NCBI RefSeq assembly: GCF_020748185.1
Contig: NZ_JAHZMO010000022.1
Span: 1-51,555, forward strand
DNA length: 51,555 nucleotides
Reading direction: 5' to 3'
Origin: Terrisporobacter petrolearius
GTDB lineage: Bacteria; Bacillota; Clostridia; Peptostreptococcales; Peptostreptococcaceae
Within the stretch, counting starts at the first letter, position 1. Every line of letters starts with the position of its first letter. Both the position numbers and the translations under genes were made by a program. This document shows, in pieces, positions 9,028-18,400 of this stretch. Under the pieces are notes generated by a model. That model had not been told where the DNA came from. It made no database searches and saw nothing but the letters and a program-made list of their open reading frames with translations.

Positions 9028-10131
9028 ATGAAAAGGTATTTTACAAGAATATTATGTAGTTTAATAATGGGATGTATTTTAGTAGGAAATTTGGGAATGA
9101 CAGCTGTAGCAGATGCAATGGAAAGTATTAATATTAAAGAGGGAAACTATAGTTTAAAAAATGTATATAGTGGAAAATACTTAAATGTATCCGGTGGGAA
9201 GACAGCAAATGGTACAAATATTAATACTTATGAAGGTAATGGGAGAAAAAGTCAAGCGTATAAAATATATAAAATTAATTCATCTTATGCTTTAACTCCA
9301 AATTGTACCTCTAGCGGGAAATTAGTTAATGTAAAAGGTAATAAAGTGAAAGCAAATGCCAATGTTATGTTATATAAAAAAAGTGGTAAAGGTCACTCTA
9401 CTCAAAGGTGGATATTTGATAAGGTCTCAGGAGGATATGTACTTAGGTCAGCAAATAATACTAAGTATGCACTAACGTGTATAAATAGTAAAAATGGGTC
9501 AAATGTTAATATGCAAGTATATAAAAAAGGTAATAAAAAGCAAATATGGAAGTTGGAATCTAAAAAAACTTCATCTAATACAACAGAAGGTTCAAATAAT
9601 ACGAGGAAAGAAAAAGATGTTTCAGAAATAAAGTCACAAATTACTAAAACATATAAAAAATGCAGAGAAAACACAGGAAGAAGTAACTTTAAAAAGCAAT
9701 GTTCACTTTATGTATACAGTCAGTTAAAAGTTTTAGGAGTATATCAAACTCCGGACACATATTGGAATGGAAATCGATGGTATTCTAAATTAAAATCAAA
9801 TGCAGTGACTAAAACAGGATATACACAGAAGAAATACTCAGGAAAGTCTTGTTTAAGCAAAATAGTAGGTGCCAATAATAATGAAAACGTATACGATATA
9901 GTTGTATCTTTTCCAAATAGATATGTAGATGGAAAGAATACTGGATTTGGTGGAGCAGGTCATGTTTTATTTATACATGGAATAATAGATGGAAAAGTAT
10001 ATTACTCAGATAACTATAGATATTGTGGTATGTCGGAAGGTAGTGTAATAGTTAAAACTGTTTCTGAATTTACTAATTATTTTTCATATCATTATGGTGG
10101 ACCAACAGGAGCTATACATTTCGTAAAATAG
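9028..10131 (+). CDS. Secreted ricin-type lectin with papain-fold (CHAP/NlpC-like) C-terminal domain
   Basis: A 367-residue exported protein. Residues 1-30 form a signal peptide (KRYFTR then a hydrophobic core, AVADA cleavage region). Residues ~33-177 are a beta-trefoil of the ricin B type, with repeats resembling YSLKNVYSGKYLNV and two QxW motifs (QRW, QIW), probably binding carbohydrate. A Ser/Asn/Lys linker follows. The C-terminal ~170 residues have Cys225 in QCSLYVYSQL and His312 in GAGHVLFIHG, the Cys-His order and spacing of CHAP or NlpC/P60 cysteine peptidases and amidases. I infer a cell-wall or host-glycan directed hydrolase, but the family match is by pattern only. GTGGGGGA is the ribosome site of the ATG at 9028; the upstream GTG at 9016 lies within it. 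Confidence 0.7.
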   Translation: MKRYFTRILCSLIMGCILVGNLGMTAVADAMESINIKEGNYSLKNVYSGKYLNVSGGKTANGTNINTYEGNGRKSQAYKIYKINSSYALTPNCTSSGKLVNVKGNKVKANANVMLYKKSGKGHSTQRWIFDKVSGGYVLRSANNTKYALTCINSKNGSNVNMQVYKKGNKKQIWKLESKKTSSNTTEGSNNTRKEKDVSEIKSQITKTYKKCRENTGRSNFKKQCSLYVYSQLKVLGVYQTPDTYWNGNRWYSKLKSNAVTKTGYTQKKYSGKSCLSKIVGANNNENVYDIVVSFPNRYVDGKNTGFGGAGHVLFIHGIIDGKVYYSDNYRYCGMSEGSVIVKTVSEFTNYFSYHYGGPTGAIHFVK

Positions 10132-10275
10132 AATTTAAAAAGCATATATTTAAAATTTCTATCTATGATTATTTATCATCTAAAAGTTCAATAGCAAAGG
10201 AAGCTAGCCTTAATAGTATTTGTATTATCAATAGATTATAATTTACTTAATACTAATATTTTTAGGGGTGGGGAC

Positions 10276-10683
10276 ATGAATGATGAAATATTAAAGAGAC
10301 AACTAAGTGTAGATAAAATAAAACTGATAGAAAAATATTCTCTTACTTGTTCTGAAGATATGAGATGGGAATTTAAGCATGATAAATATCATTCTGTTAA
10401 GTATTTTTCGCATAAATTTGCCCAAAAGGAATCAGCATTAGCACTATTGTTTTATATTAATAGATTGTGTTATGCGAAGATAAAATACTTTGAGAATAAT
10501 TTTGATAAATATGAACCATATAAGTATGTGTTTTTAAAAGGTTTTTGTAAATGTGAAATATATGATATGGAGTTTTTAAAACATAAACCCAGTAACAGTA
10601 TGATTGATATTAGAAATTTAAAAGATATAAAGAATATAGAGGAATTTAGAGAATTTTGTGCTGTCTTAGAGAGTTTAGAATAG
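10276..10683 (+). CDS. Hypothetical protein, 135 residues
   Basis: I do not recognise this protein. It is soluble, rich in Lys, Phe and Tyr, with no signal peptide or membrane segment. A helical central stretch (residues ~48-75, containing KESALALLFYINRLCYAKIKY) and three Cys (residues ~69, 94, 96) stand out. The ribosome site TTAGGGGTGGGG directly before the ATG is strong, and codon use matches its neighbours, so it is probably a real gene. It stands alone between the lectin gene and the hcp promoter. Its own transcript may end at the palindromic hairpin at 10722, which doubles as the hcp operator. Confidence 0.6.
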   Translation: MNDEILKRQLSVDKIKLIEKYSLTCSEDMRWEFKHDKYHSVKYFSHKFAQKESALALLFYINRLCYAKIKYFENNFDKYEPYKYVFLKGFCKCEIYDMEFLKHKPSNSMIDIRNLKDIKNIEEFREFCAVLESLE

Positions 10684-10721
10684 TAATTAAAGTTATAAAG
10701 AAAATATATTAAAAAAACAAG

Positions 10722-10752
10722 GAATCTGTAACATATGTTACAGATTCTTTTT
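10722..10752 (+). terminator. Palindromic hairpin with T tract, overlapping the hcp operator
   Basis: Positions 10722-10747 are a perfect 26-bp palindrome, followed by TTTTT. As RNA it gives an 11-bp stem with a 4-nt loop, a plausible terminator for the 135-residue gene. The inner 16 bp are identical to the operator at 14190, so one sequence seems to serve both termination and regulator binding. Confidence 0.6.
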
Positions 10753-10769
10753 ATTGTTGTATATATAAT
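10727..10769 (+). promoter_or_regulatory. hcp promoter with HcpR/FNR-type box
   Basis: The operator TGTAACATATGTTACA (10727-10742) is followed after exactly 21 nt by a consensus -10 TATAAT (10764-10769). With a start at ~10776 the operator centre lies at -41.5, the position used by Crp/Fnr-family activators overlapping the -35 region. No good -35 hexamer is present, consistent with activator dependence. Confidence 0.75.
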
Positions 10770-10809
10770 GTGTATATAAGATAAACATTAAAAATTTGGA
10801 GGTATAACA

Positions 10810-12450
10810 ATGGATAATAAAATGTTTTGTTTTCAATGTCAAGAAACAGCAGGATGTACAGGATGTACTAAGTTTGGAGTGTGTGGTAAATCACCAGATT
10901 TAGCGAAAATTCAAGACTTATTAATATATACAACAAAAGGATTATCAGAAGTAACTACTAGATTAAGATCAGAAGGAAAAGAAGTAAATGGACAAGTGAA
11001 TCACTTAATAACTATAAACTTATTTACTACTATAACTAATGCAAACTTTGATGATGCAATATTCTACGATAGAGTAAAAGCTACTTTAGATACGAAGGAA
11101 GAATTATTAGCAAAATTAGATAATAAAGAGAACTTAAGTGAAGCTGCTTTATGGGCTGCTTCTACTAAAGAAGAAATGGATGCAAAAGCTCCAATAGTTG
11201 GTGTATTAGCAACAGAAAATGAAGATGTAAGAAGCTTAAGGGAGTTAATAATTTATGGCATAAAAGGTTTATCTGCATATATGAAACATGCAAATGCTTT
11301 AGGATATGATGATGAGTCTATAAATGCATTTATGCAAGCGACATTAGCTAAAACTTTAGATAATACTTTGAGTGCTGATGATTTAGTTGCTTTAACTTTA
11401 GAAACAGGTAAAGTAGGGGTAGATGGAATGGCTTTACTTGATAGCGCAAACACTGGAACTTATGGACACCCAGAAATAACTAAAGTTAATATAGGTGTAA
11501 GAAATAATCCGGGGATCTTAGTATCAGGGCATGACCTAAAAGACTTAGAATTATTATTACAGCAAACAGAGGGTTCTGGTGTAGATGTTTATACTCACTC
11601 TGAAATGTTACCAGCTCACTACTATCCAGCATTCAAAAAATATTCTCACTTTGCAGGAAACTACGGAAATGCTTGGTGGAAACAAAAAGAAGAATTTGAA
11701 TCTTTCAATGGACCAATACTAATGACTACAAACTGTATAGTACCACCAAAGGATAGCTACAAAGATAGAATATTCACTACTGGTGCAGCAGGATTTGTAG
11801 GAGTTAAACATATAAAAGGAGAAAGTGAAGACAATAAAGATTTCTCTCAAATAATAGAACTTGCAAAAACTTGTGAACCACCAACTGAAATAGAAACTGG
11901 TGAAATAGTAGGAGGATTTGCTCACAATCAAGTATTTGCTTTAGCTGATGCTGTAGTAGATGCAGTTAAATCTGGAGCAATTAAGAAATTCTTCGTAATG
12001 GCAGGATGTGACGGAAGAGCTAAATCAAGAAATTACTATACTGATTTCGCAGCAGCTTTACCAAAAGACACAGTAATATTAACAGCTGGTTGTGCAAAAT
12101 ACAAATACAACAAGTTAAATCTTGGAGATATAAACGGAATTCCAAGAGTTTTAGATGCAGGACAATGTAATGACTCTTACTCATTAGCTTTAATAGCGTT
12201 AAAATTAAAAGAAGTATTTGAATTACAAGATATAAATGAATTACCAATAGCTTTCAACATAGCTTGGTATGAGCAAAAAGCTGTAATAGTATTATTATCA
12301 TTACTATACCTAGGAGTAAAAAACATACACTTAGGACCAACACTTCCAGCTTTCTTATCACCAAATGTAGCTAAGGTTCTTGTTGAAAACTTTGGAATAG
12401 GTGGAATAACTAACGTTGAAGACGATATAAAAATGTTCATGGAACAATAA
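10810..12450 (+). CDS. hcp: Hybrid cluster protein (hydroxylamine / NO reductase)
   Basis: A 546-residue hybrid cluster protein (prismane), a cytoplasmic iron-sulfur enzyme that reduces NO and/or hydroxylamine and protects against nitrosative stress. The N-terminal cluster ligands are Cys7-x2-Cys10-x8-Cys19-x5-Cys25. Hybrid-cluster regions are visible further on: GHDLKDLE (~239), [12 protein letters not shown] (~262-273), TTNCIVPP (~306), [12 protein letters not shown] (~399) and [10 protein letters not shown] (~426). It is full length. No gene for an Hcr reductase partner is adjacent. The ribosome site is TTTGGAGG. Transcription probably depends on the Crp/Fnr regulator encoded at 13481-14122, whose presumed operator lies before hcp. 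A strong terminator follows. Confidence 0.95.
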   Translation: MDNKMFCFQCQETAGCTGCTKFGVCGKSPDLAKIQDLLIYTTKGLSEVTTRLRSEGKEVNGQVNHLITINLFTTITNANFDDAIFYDRVKATLDTKEELLAKLDNKENLSEAALWAASTKEEMDAKAPIVGVLATENEDVRSLRELIIYGIKGLSAYMKHANALGYDDESINAFMQATLAKTLDNTLSADDLVALTLETGKVGVDGMALLDSANTGTYGHPEITKVNIGVRNNPGILVSGHDLKDLELLLQQTEGSGVDVYTHSEMLPAHYYPAFKKYSHFAGNYGNAWWKQKEEFESFNGPILMTTNCIVPPKDSYKDRIFTTGAAGFVGVKHIKGESEDNKDFSQIIELAKTCEPPTEIETGEIVGGFAHNQVFALADAVVDAVKSGAIKKFFVMAGCDGRAKSRNYYTDFAAALPKDTVILTAGCAKYKYNKLNLGDINGIPRVLDAGQCNDSYSLALIALKLKEVFELQDINELPIAFNIAWYEQKAVIVLLSLLYLGVKNIHLGPTLPAFLSPNVAKVLVENFGIGGITNVEDDIKMFMEQ

Positions 12451-12451
12451 T

Positions 12452-12501
12452 AAACTAAAAAATATCCTATAGAATTAATTCTATAGGATATTTTTTAGTT
12501 T
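12452..12501. terminator. Long palindromic terminator after hcp
   Basis: Long near-perfect inverted repeat (AATATCCTATAGAAT / ATTCTATAGGATATT) with A run before and T run after. Confidence 0.9.
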
Positions 12502-12573
12502 AAATAATGAGGTTTATATTTTTTTCTTTTGGATACACTCTAAATAAGTAAAAGTTTTTAGGGGGTATTTGTT

Positions 12574-13173
12574 ATGAAAAGAATATTTTTAGTTGATACG
12601 GAGAATGTGAATATTACTGCTTTAAGCAGTGCAAATAAATTAAATGAAGAAGATATAATAATACTATTTGTAACAGAAAGAACAAATTTATTTCAGTTTG
12701 GAAGAGACAAATTAAAATGCTTAAATACAAAGGCAAATATTTTGAAAATAAATGTTGCAACAGGAGTAAAAAACAGCTTAGATTTTCAATTAGTATCTTA
12801 TCTAGGATTTATAATAGGACAGCATAGATATGAGGCTAATGATTATTACATAGTAAGCAAAGATAGAGGATTTTTAAGTTCTATAAATCTTTTAGAAAAT
12901 TGTACTGACTACAAAATAGAGCTTATAAATAGCATTTCAGAGCTATTTAAAGAGGATGATGTAGATAATATAATAGATAAGTTTATAGAAAAAGGATTTA
13001 GACCAAAAACAGCAATAAAAATGACGCTTATATTAGCTGGAGCAAAGTGTCTATTAGATGCTCAAGATAGATTTCTAATGGAGTTTGGTGGAAATTTTAC
13101 TGTGCTATATAGATGCATAGATATATTAGAAGGCTACTATAATGAAAAATCTAACGTTAATGAAACTGCATAA
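12574..13173 (+). CDS. PIN/NYN-fold nuclease-like protein
   Basis: A 199-residue protein beginning MKRIFLVDTENVN, the acidic first strand of PIN/NYN-type RNase folds (Asp8, Glu10, Asn11). Further acidic positions fit the metal site: Asp70 in NSLDFQLVSYLG and Asp97 in YIVSKDRGF. The last ~70 residues form a helical extension. I infer an RNA-processing or RNA-decay role, by family resemblance only. AGGGGG precedes the ATG. It is followed 28 nt later by the 69-residue gene at 13202, and the two probably form an operon ending at 13453. Why it sits between hcp and its regulator is not evident; there is no operator in front of it. Confidence 0.7.
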   Translation: MKRIFLVDTENVNITALSSANKLNEEDIIILFVTERTNLFQFGRDKLKCLNTKANILKINVATGVKNSLDFQLVSYLGFIIGQHRYEANDYYIVSKDRGFLSSINLLENCTDYKIELINSISELFKEDDVDNIIDKFIEKGFRPKTAIKMTLILAGAKCLLDAQDRFLMEFGGNFTVLYRCIDILEGYYNEKSNVNETA

Positions 13174-13201
13174 ACTATTAATAAATTATTAGGAGACAAA
13201 A

Positions 13202-13411
13202 ATGAATGCTAAAGAACAATTATTAAAATCACTTTTTCCACAAATTATTAATCATTTTGCAAGTTTGAAAAACATATCATTAGAAGAAAGTACAGATATG
13301 TTCTTTAAATCTGTTACTTATGCAAAACTTTGTGGTGACAATGATTTTTACACAAAAGGAATAGATTATATAGTAAATGAATTGGAAAATGAATATTTAA
13401 CTTTTAGTTAA
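13202..13411 (+). CDS. Small conserved-looking protein (possibly DUF3791-like)
   Basis: A 69-residue soluble protein with an all-helical prediction. The segment ISLEESTDMFFKSVTYAKL...YIVNELENEY (residues ~25-66) recalls the DUF3791 family of small clostridial proteins, which have been suggested as antitoxin-like, but the match is from memory and loose. Ribosome site TTAGGAG lies 7 nt before the ATG. It is 28 nt downstream of the PIN-like gene. A PIN-fold nuclease followed by a small helical protein resembles toxin-antitoxin gene pairs in outline, though the nuclease is larger than a typical VapC and comes first. Confidence 0.55.
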   Translation: MNAKEQLLKSLFPQIINHFASLKNISLEESTDMFFKSVTYAKLCGDNDFYTKGIDYIVNELENEYLTFS

Positions 13412-13419
13412 ACAAGAAG

Positions 13420-13453
13420 AAGCTAGTGTAGATAAAACTGCACTAGCTTTTTA
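13420..13453 (+). terminator. Rho-independent terminator
   Basis: AAGCTAGTG / CACTAGCTT stem with a 12-nt loop and T run closes the 12574-13411 pair; it lies between convergent genes. Confidence 0.85.
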
Positions 13454-13480
13454 CTGTGTAATTAGTAAAGTTAGGTTTAT

Positions 13481-14122
13481 TTATTCGGCTAAAATATTTT
13501 CTATTTCTTCTAAATCTAAAATTTTAATATGACTTCGTGAATAATCAATAATACCCATATCTTTCATATTAATCAACTCACGAGACAGAGAAGGTCTAGT
13601 TATTCCTAAAGATTCAGCAATTTTTTCTTTAGTCATTTTAAGTTTAATATTTTTGCTATTTTGTAGTTTGTATTCTGTAACTAAGAAGTTACAAATTTTT
13701 TGTTTAATGCTATTAAAGGTTAAGCTAGTAATAGAATTATTTAAAACAAAAATCTTATTACTTAAATCATTTAAAAACATTTCTAAAAAATCACTGTGAG
13801 AAGTACAGAATTTTATAAAATTATTCTTGCTTATAAACATTATTTTGGAAGAAGTAGAAGACATAACTGTTGCTGGATATAAGTTAATATCAGAAAAAGC
13901 GATAACTTCTCCAAAAATATGACCCTTACCAAAGGATGATACGTGTATCACCTTAGTTCCCAATATTCTTTTTATATCAATATTTCCATCTAAAATTAGA
14001 CCTATGGAAGAGCAAGTATCTCCTTCCATGGCTATGATATGATTTTTTGCATAGTTTTTTATTGTATAGTCTGCATCTTTAAAAAGATCTAAAATATATT
14101 CTTCGCTTTTATCTCTAAACAT
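13481..14122 (-). CDS. Crp/Fnr family transcription regulator (HcpR-like)
   Basis: A 213-residue Crp/Fnr regulator. Residues ~15-115 form the cyclic-nucleotide-type beta-barrel (AMEGDTCSSIGLILDGNIDI, FGKGHIFGEVIAF). A dimerisation helix follows, then a C-terminal winged helix (~165-205) with the recognition region KEKIAESLGITRPSLSREL. There is no N-terminal Cys cluster of Fnr type, so sensing is not by an Fnr-like 4Fe-4S site; HcpR proteins are reported to sense NO, probably with heme. The position near hcp and the shared palindrome upstream of hcp, this gene and the divergent operon point to an HcpR-type activator that also controls itself. AAGGAG lies 5 nt before the ATG. The HcpR name is inference from context. 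Confidence 0.85.
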   Translation of the reverse strand: MFRDKSEEYILDLFKDADYTIKNYAKNHIIAMEGDTCSSIGLILDGNIDIKRILGTKVIHVSSFGKGHIFGEVIAFSDINLYPATVMSSTSSKIMFISKNNFIKFCTSHSDFLEMFLNDLSNKIFVLNNSITSLTFNSIKQKICNFLVTEYKLQNSKNIKLKMTKEKIAESLGITRPSLSRELINMKDMGIIDYSRSHIKILDLEEIENILAE

Positions 14123-14162
14123 TTTAACTCCTTAAAATAATAAATTTCTTACTATAGATTTT

Positions 14163-14232
14163 ATCATAAAAATGTAAATTTTATGTAGATGTAACATATG
14201 TTACAGAATGAAAGTTAATATTAAGGTATTAT
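14163..14232. promoter_or_regulatory. Divergent promoters sharing one HcpR/FNR-type box
   Basis: Operator TGTAACATATGTTACA at 14190-14205 is identical to the one before hcp. To the right a -10 TATTAT (14227-14232) lies 21 nt away. To the left, on the minus strand, a -10 TATGAT (14168-14163) also lies exactly 21 nt away. Both inferred start sites (~14239 and ~14156) put the operator centre at 41.5 nt upstream, so a single bound dimer could activate both the regulator gene and the 14286 operon. Confidence 0.72.
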
Positions 14233-14285
14233 AAGTACAAATAATACAAAAGATAAGAAATAAAAAAGATAAAGGAGATGTGTTT

Positions 14286-14924
14286 ATGAGTTTATTTTTA
14301 GGAAAAATACATTACTGGTTATTCAATAAAATTTTATGGTTTGAGAAACTAGAAGATAAAATAATAAATTTAGCAAAAGAAGAAGGATTTGAGGTTGAAA
14401 AATTAAGTACTGAGATTCAAAATAAATATGGAGAAAAACTACCTAATAAACCATTAGAAGAGTTAATAGACACAAGTAACATTCATGGGTGGTTACAAAA
14501 TCAAATTCACTGCGCTGAAAGAAGAATGGCAGCGTGGACAAAATTATTAGTAGAAGCTGATGAAAAAAATTATTCTAAATTAGAAGAAGTTTATAAATCA
14601 CAGGGTATAGTAGCAGCTAATGAAATAAAATCAGAAGGAAAGTCGCCATCTACACCAGAAGAATTATTTAACTGCATAAATGACTATATTTTAGATGGAA
14701 TGCCTTGTGATAGAGTTAATGAAGTTATATGCGAAGATGAAGATAAAATAGAATGGGTACAAAGAATTTGTGTTCATAAAGATATATGGGAAGAGGTAGG
14801 ATGTAACGTAGGTTATTTTTATGATTTAAGAAATACTTGGATAAAATATTTTGTAAATGAACTAAACAATGCCTATGAATATGACTTACAAGATGGAAAT
14901 AAAAAAGCAATAAAAAGGAGATAA
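14286..14924 (+). CDS. Uncharacterised protein in the hcp-regulator operon
   Basis: A 212-residue protein I cannot assign to a named family. It starts SLFLGKIHYWLFNKI, an amphipathic segment that could lie on a membrane but is not a classic transmembrane helix. Conserved-looking polar residues are the His, Glu and Cys of NIHGWLQNQIHCAERRMAAW (~65-84) and, near the end, CVHKDIWEEVGCNVGYFYDLRN (~168-189). These could bind metal or a cofactor. AAAGGAG at 14271-14277 is 8 nt before the ATG at 14286; a GTG six bases upstream is less likely. It is the first gene of an operon with hemerythrin-like and DUF1858 proteins behind an HcpR-type operator, so a role in NO or oxygen stress is likely. Confidence 0.75.
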   Translation: MSLFLGKIHYWLFNKILWFEKLEDKIINLAKEEGFEVEKLSTEIQNKYGEKLPNKPLEELIDTSNIHGWLQNQIHCAERRMAAWTKLLVEADEKNYSKLEEVYKSQGIVAANEIKSEGKSPSTPEELFNCINDYILDGMPCDRVNEVICEDEDKIEWVQRICVHKDIWEEVGCNVGYFYDLRNTWIKYFVNELNNAYEYDLQDGNKKAIKRR

Positions 14925-14928
14925 ATCA

Positions 14929-15480
14929 ATGAGTGGGATTGAATTATTAATAGAAGAACACAAATATGTAAAAAGAATGCTTCTAGTAATGAGAAAAGCA
15001 TGTTTTAAATTAGTAGAAGATGGACAAATTAATTATGATGACTTTAAAAGTATGATAAATTTTGTGAAAAATTTTGCGGATAATCATCATCACAAAAAGG
15101 AAGAAATATTTTTGTTTAATAAAATGGTAGAAAATTTAGGAGAAACGGGTAAAAACATAATTACCCACGGTATGCTAGTAGAACATGATTTAGGTAGAAA
15201 TTATATAAGAAACCTAGAATTAGCCTTAAATCAATTAAAAAATGGAAGTAAAGAAGCAAAATTAGATGTTGTAGCAAATGCTATTTCATACGCAACTTTA
15301 TTAGAAAATCATATTCATAAAGAAGATAACGTAATATTTACTTATGCAAAGAGAACATTAGATGAAAAATTACTAAAATTAATAGATAAAGAATGTTTTG
15401 AATATGAAGAAAAAAATTCTATCACTAGGGAAGAAAATATTGTTATACTTAATAATCTAGAAGAAAAATATATAAAATAA
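14929..15480 (+). CDS. Hemerythrin-like HHE-domain protein
   Basis: A 183-residue four-helix-bundle protein of the hemerythrin/HHE cation-binding family. Metal-ligand candidates appear in order: EEHKYVKRM (~9-17), NHHHKKEEIFLF (~51-62), HGMLVEHDLG (~79-88) and LENHIHKEDNVIF (~125-137). This is the His and Glu pattern of a diiron site in proteins such as YtfE/ScdA. Family members bind O2 or NO or help repair damaged iron-sulfur centres. It lies 4 nt after the preceding stop codon with its own AAAGGAG, so is translated from the same message. Together with the DUF1858 protein behind it, it recreates as separate genes the two modules joined in ScdA/YtfE (N-terminal DUF1858-like domain plus HHE). 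Confidence 0.88.
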   Translation: MSGIELLIEEHKYVKRMLLVMRKACFKLVEDGQINYDDFKSMINFVKNFADNHHHKKEEIFLFNKMVENLGETGKNIITHGMLVEHDLGRNYIRNLELALNQLKNGSKEAKLDVVANAISYATLLENHIHKEDNVIFTYAKRTLDEKLLKLIDKECFEYEEKNSITREENIVILNNLEEKYIK

Positions 15481-15510
15481 AAAATTTAAAACAATAAGGA
15501 GATTAAAACT

Positions 15511-15693
15511 ATGATAACTAAAAATAATACAATTGGTGAAATAATTCAAATGAATCCAGCAGCAGCTGAAATACTAATGAGATTTGGAATGGGATGCATA
15601 GGTTGTCCTTCAGCTCAAGTTGAAACTTTAGAACAAGCTTCTGAAGTACATGGAATAAATTTAGAAGAATTATTAGCTGCATTAAATGCATAA
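15511..15693 (+). CDS. DUF1858 / hybrid-cluster-associated redox disulfide protein
   Basis: A 60-residue protein made wholly of a DUF1858 domain, also known as the hybrid cluster protein-associated redox disulfide domain. It opens with the usual TIGEIIQMNPAAAEIL and carries the pair Cys29-x2-Cys32 (GMGCIGCPSA). Family members occur next to hcp genes and as the N-terminal domain of YtfE/ScdA di-iron repair proteins; the two Cys may form a redox disulfide or bind a metal. AAGGAG precedes the ATG, 30 nt after the hemerythrin-like gene. It is the last gene of the operon, followed by a strong terminator. Confidence 0.9.
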   Translation: MITKNNTIGEIIQMNPAAAEILMRFGMGCIGCPSAQVETLEQASEVHGINLEELLAALNA

Positions 15694-15700
15694 TAGCAAT

Positions 15701-15735
15701 AAAAAGCTCTTAGGAAGAATCCTAAGAGCTTTTTA
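15701..15735 (+). terminator. Rho-independent terminator ending the hemerythrin operon
   Basis: AAGCTCTTAGGA / TCCTAAGAGCTT stem with a short loop and T run. Confidence 0.92.
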
Positions 15736-18143
<2,408 letters not shown>

Positions 18144-18316
18144 TGGAAAAATTATATACATAATATGTTTTAATAAAGGAACCATTATTTTGTAGTAAAT
18201 TAAATTGAATAGTGCTAAAATTATAACTATGAATAGATTAGAATAAATATTGAAATAGTAGATATTTAAAAAACTAAACTAAAAGATTCTAATATAATAA
18301 GCAAAGTAAATTTTAA

Positions 18317-18400
18317 GCAACGGATTTATCCGAAGCAGTAGCAAGGATATATGTTGACGTTATGAATAAATCGAATTTTGCAAGAAAGGAAAAACAATGA
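18317..18400 (+). pseudogene. Start-less coding-like remnant overlapping the rph start
   Basis: Between a TAA at 18314 and the TGA at 18398-18400 lies a 27-codon open stretch reading [20 protein letters not shown] then FARKEKQ. It looks like a genuine amphipathic protein C-terminus and is visibly richer in G+C than its flanks, yet it has no start codon except an internal ATG at 18362 lacking a ribosome site. Its stop overlaps the rph ATG as ATGA, the classic coupled-gene overlap, and the rph ribosome site lies inside it. I read it as the surviving tail of a gene once coupled to rph. I could not name the gene. A conserved leader RNA is the alternative. Confidence 0.35.
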
